NCBI GenBank assembly: GCA_028868905.1
Contig: JAGWTQ010000010.1
Coordinates: forward strand, 1 to 38,012
Reading direction: 5' to 3'
Origin: Betaproteobacteria bacterium
GTDB lineage: Bacteria; Pseudomonadota; Gammaproteobacteria; Burkholderiales; Ferrovaceae
DNA: 38,012 nucleotides
Below the pieces are notes generated by a model that was not told the DNA's origin, searched no databases, and was given only the letters and a program-made list of their open reading frames with translations. Position numbers and translations under genes: made by a program. Every line of letters begins with the position of its first letter. Position 1 is the stretch's first letter. Positions 36,540 through 38,012 of the stretch are shown piece after piece.

Positions 36540-37781
36540 TTAATGCAGTCGCTGGAAAATCAGCGTGCCGTTGGTGCCACCGAACCCGAAAGAGTTGGAA
36601 AGCACCACGTCGATCTTCATCTGGCGTGCCGTGTTTGGCACGTAGTCGAGATCGCACTCGGGACTCGGATTGTCCAGATTGATGGTGGGCGGCGCCACGT
36701 TGTAATGGATGGCGAGCACGGCGAACACCGCTTCAATGCCTCCCGCGGCTCCCAGCAGATGCCCGGTCATGGACTTGGTGGAACTCACGGCCAGCTTTTT
36801 CGCATGGTCGCCAAAAGTACGCTTCACCGCAATGGTTTCACCCACGTCGCCCAGGGGCGTGGAGGTGCCATGGGCGTTGATGTAGTCCACCTGTTCGGGA
36901 TTGAGGCCCGCGTTCTTGAGGGCGTTGATCATGCTGCGACGCGCGCCGTCGCCATCTTCCGGAGGTGCCGTGATGTGATGTGCGTCCGCGCTCATGCCAT
37001 AACCCGTCAATTCGCAGTAGATTTTCGCGCCGCGTGCCTTGGCATGTTCATATTCTTCCAGCACCAGAACTCCGGCACCTTCGCCCATGACAAAACCGTC
37101 GCGGTCCTTGTCCCAGGGGCGGCTGGCCGCTTCCGGGGCGTCGTTGCGCGTGCTGAGCGCGCGCGCAGCGCAGAAGCCCCCGATGCCCAGTTCATGGACC
37201 GCCGATTCGGCGCCGCCGGCCACCATCAGGTCGGCATCGCCGTATTCGATGAGGCGGGCCGCATCGCCGATGCTGTGGTTGCCGGTGGTGCAGGCGGTCA
37301 CCAGGGCCAGGTTGGGTCCCTTCAAGCCATACATGATGGACAGGTTTCCGGAGATCATGTTGATGATGCTGCCGGGAATGAAGAAAGGGGAAATCTTGCG
37401 CACGCCGCCTTCCTTGAACGCGGCATGGGTTTCCGCGATCAAAGGCAGCCCGCCGATGCCCGAGCCGATGCACACGCCGCAACGTTCCGCGTCTTGCGGA
37501 TGAGCGTCGACACCGGCATCTTTCAGGGCTTCCATGGCCGCCACCAGGCCGAAATGGATGAAAACATCCATGCGGCGGACTTCCTTGGGGTTAAGAAACT
37601 GTGCGGCGTCGAAGTTTTTGACTTCGCCCGCGATCTGGCTTGGCATTTCGGCGGGATCAAAGCGGGTGATGCGGGCAATCCCGGATTTTCCTGCGCTGAT
37701 GTTGGCCCAGGCCTCGGTTACCGTGTTGCCGACCGGGGATACGATACCCAGGCCGGTAACCACTACACGACGGCGTGACAT
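36540..37781 (-). CDS. fabF: beta-ketoacyl-ACP synthase II
   Basis: MSRRRVVVTGLGIVSPVGNTVTEAWANISAGKSGI; NLALVTACTTGNHSIGDAARLI; YINAHGTSTPLGDVGETIAVKRTFG. Confidence 0.97.
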   Translation of the reverse strand: MSRRRVVVTGLGIVSPVGNTVTEAWANISAGKSGIARITRFDPAEMPSQIAGEVKNFDAAQFLNPKEVRRMDVFIHFGLVAAMEALKDAGVDAHPQDAERCGVCIGSGIGGLPLIAETHAAFKEGGVRKISPFFIPGSIINMISGNLSIMYGLKGPNLALVTACTTGNHSIGDAARLIEYGDADLMVAGGAESAVHELGIGGFCAARALSTRNDAPEAASRPWDKDRDGFVMGEGAGVLVLEEYEHAKARGAKIYCELTGYGMSADAHHITAPPEDGDGARRSMINALKNAGLNPEQVDYINAHGTSTPLGDVGETIAVKRTFGDHAKKLAVSSTKSMTGHLLGAAGGIEAVFAVLAIHYNVAPPTINLDNPSPECDLDYVPNTARQMKIDVVLSNSFGFGGTNGTLIFQRLH

Positions 37782-37807
37782 GCGATCGGTGCTCCCTTAA
37801 AAGTCAG

Positions 37808-37831
37808 ATGGGCAGACCCGAGTCTGCCCAT
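37808..37831 (-). terminator. stem-loop between acpP and fabF (10-bp perfect stem, 4-nt loop), possible attenuator/partial terminator
   Basis: ATGGGCAGAC-CCGA-GTCTGCCCAT perfect inverted repeat; on the minus strand it is followed by CTGACTTTTAAG. Confidence 0.7.
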
Positions 37832-37853
37832 GAGGAATCAATCTGACCGCGGA

Positions 37854-38012
37854 TCAGGACTTGAGGTGGCTATTGACGTAGTCAATAGCCTGCTGAACGG
37901 TGGTGATCTTTTCGGCTTCTTCATCGGGGATTTCGCACTCGAATTCCTCTTCCAGAGCCATCACCAGTTCAACGGTATCAAGCGAGTCCGCACCCAGATC
38001 GTCAACAAAGGA
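37854..38012 (-). CDS. acpP: acyl carrier protein, C-terminal part (truncated by window edge)
   Basis: Reverse-complement translation [52 protein letters not shown]; contains the DSL phosphopantetheine site. Confidence 0.97.
   Translation of the reverse strand, partial: SFVDDLGADSLDTVELVMALEEEFECEIPDEEAEKITTVQQAIDYVNSHLKS

Noticed and set aside
36150-37778. 542-codon ORF antisense to mltG and fabF
   Set aside because: Shadow ORF; spans two confirmed genes on the opposite strand and has no domain-like sequence.
1-38012. Search by eye for CRISPR arrays, tRNA/rRNA genes, transposases, integrases, prophage or toxin-antitoxin genes
   Set aside because: No regularly spaced repeats, no RNA-like cloverleaf regions in the short intergenic gaps, and no mobile-element protein motifs in any ORF; a tRNAscan/Infernal run would be needed to exclude small ncRNAs.

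Overview
GC-rich bacterial chromosomal window, probably betaproteobacterial (inferred from gene content and order, not tested), with about 37 tightly packed protein-coding genes. I found no RNA genes, IS elements, prophage or CRISPR array. Left to right: end of rfbB and rfbA (dTDP-sugar); an orphan OmpR-type response regulator divergent from nadB; a P3A-type H+-ATPase; nadA-nadC divergent from panD; a minus-strand beta-oxidation block (TtuC/DmlA-like dehydrogenase, FadN-type HAD/ECH protein, thiolase, EtfB, EtfA); a plus-strand run of pabB-pabC fusion, NitT/TauT-type ABC transporter (SBP, permease, ATPase) and a BKACE/DUF849 enzyme; a minus-strand putative copper-handling operon (DUF2946, Cys-motif outer-membrane-like protein, TlpA-like thioredoxin, PCu(A)C) divergent from oxyR; and a 13-gene minus-strand run (fabF, mltG, tmk, holB, tatD, cytochrome b561, yceI, beta-hydroxyacid dehydrogenase, Tat-type molybdopterin subunit, panB, tolC-like, emrA-like, emrB-like) preceded by a partial acpP. 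Most of the window is ordinary metabolism. The best leads are the copper operon with its unnamed CACGCG beta-barrel, the BKACE-ABC transporter operon, a 10-bp-period triple direct repeat next to the orphan response regulator, and an OxyR-like operator between oxyR and the copper operon.
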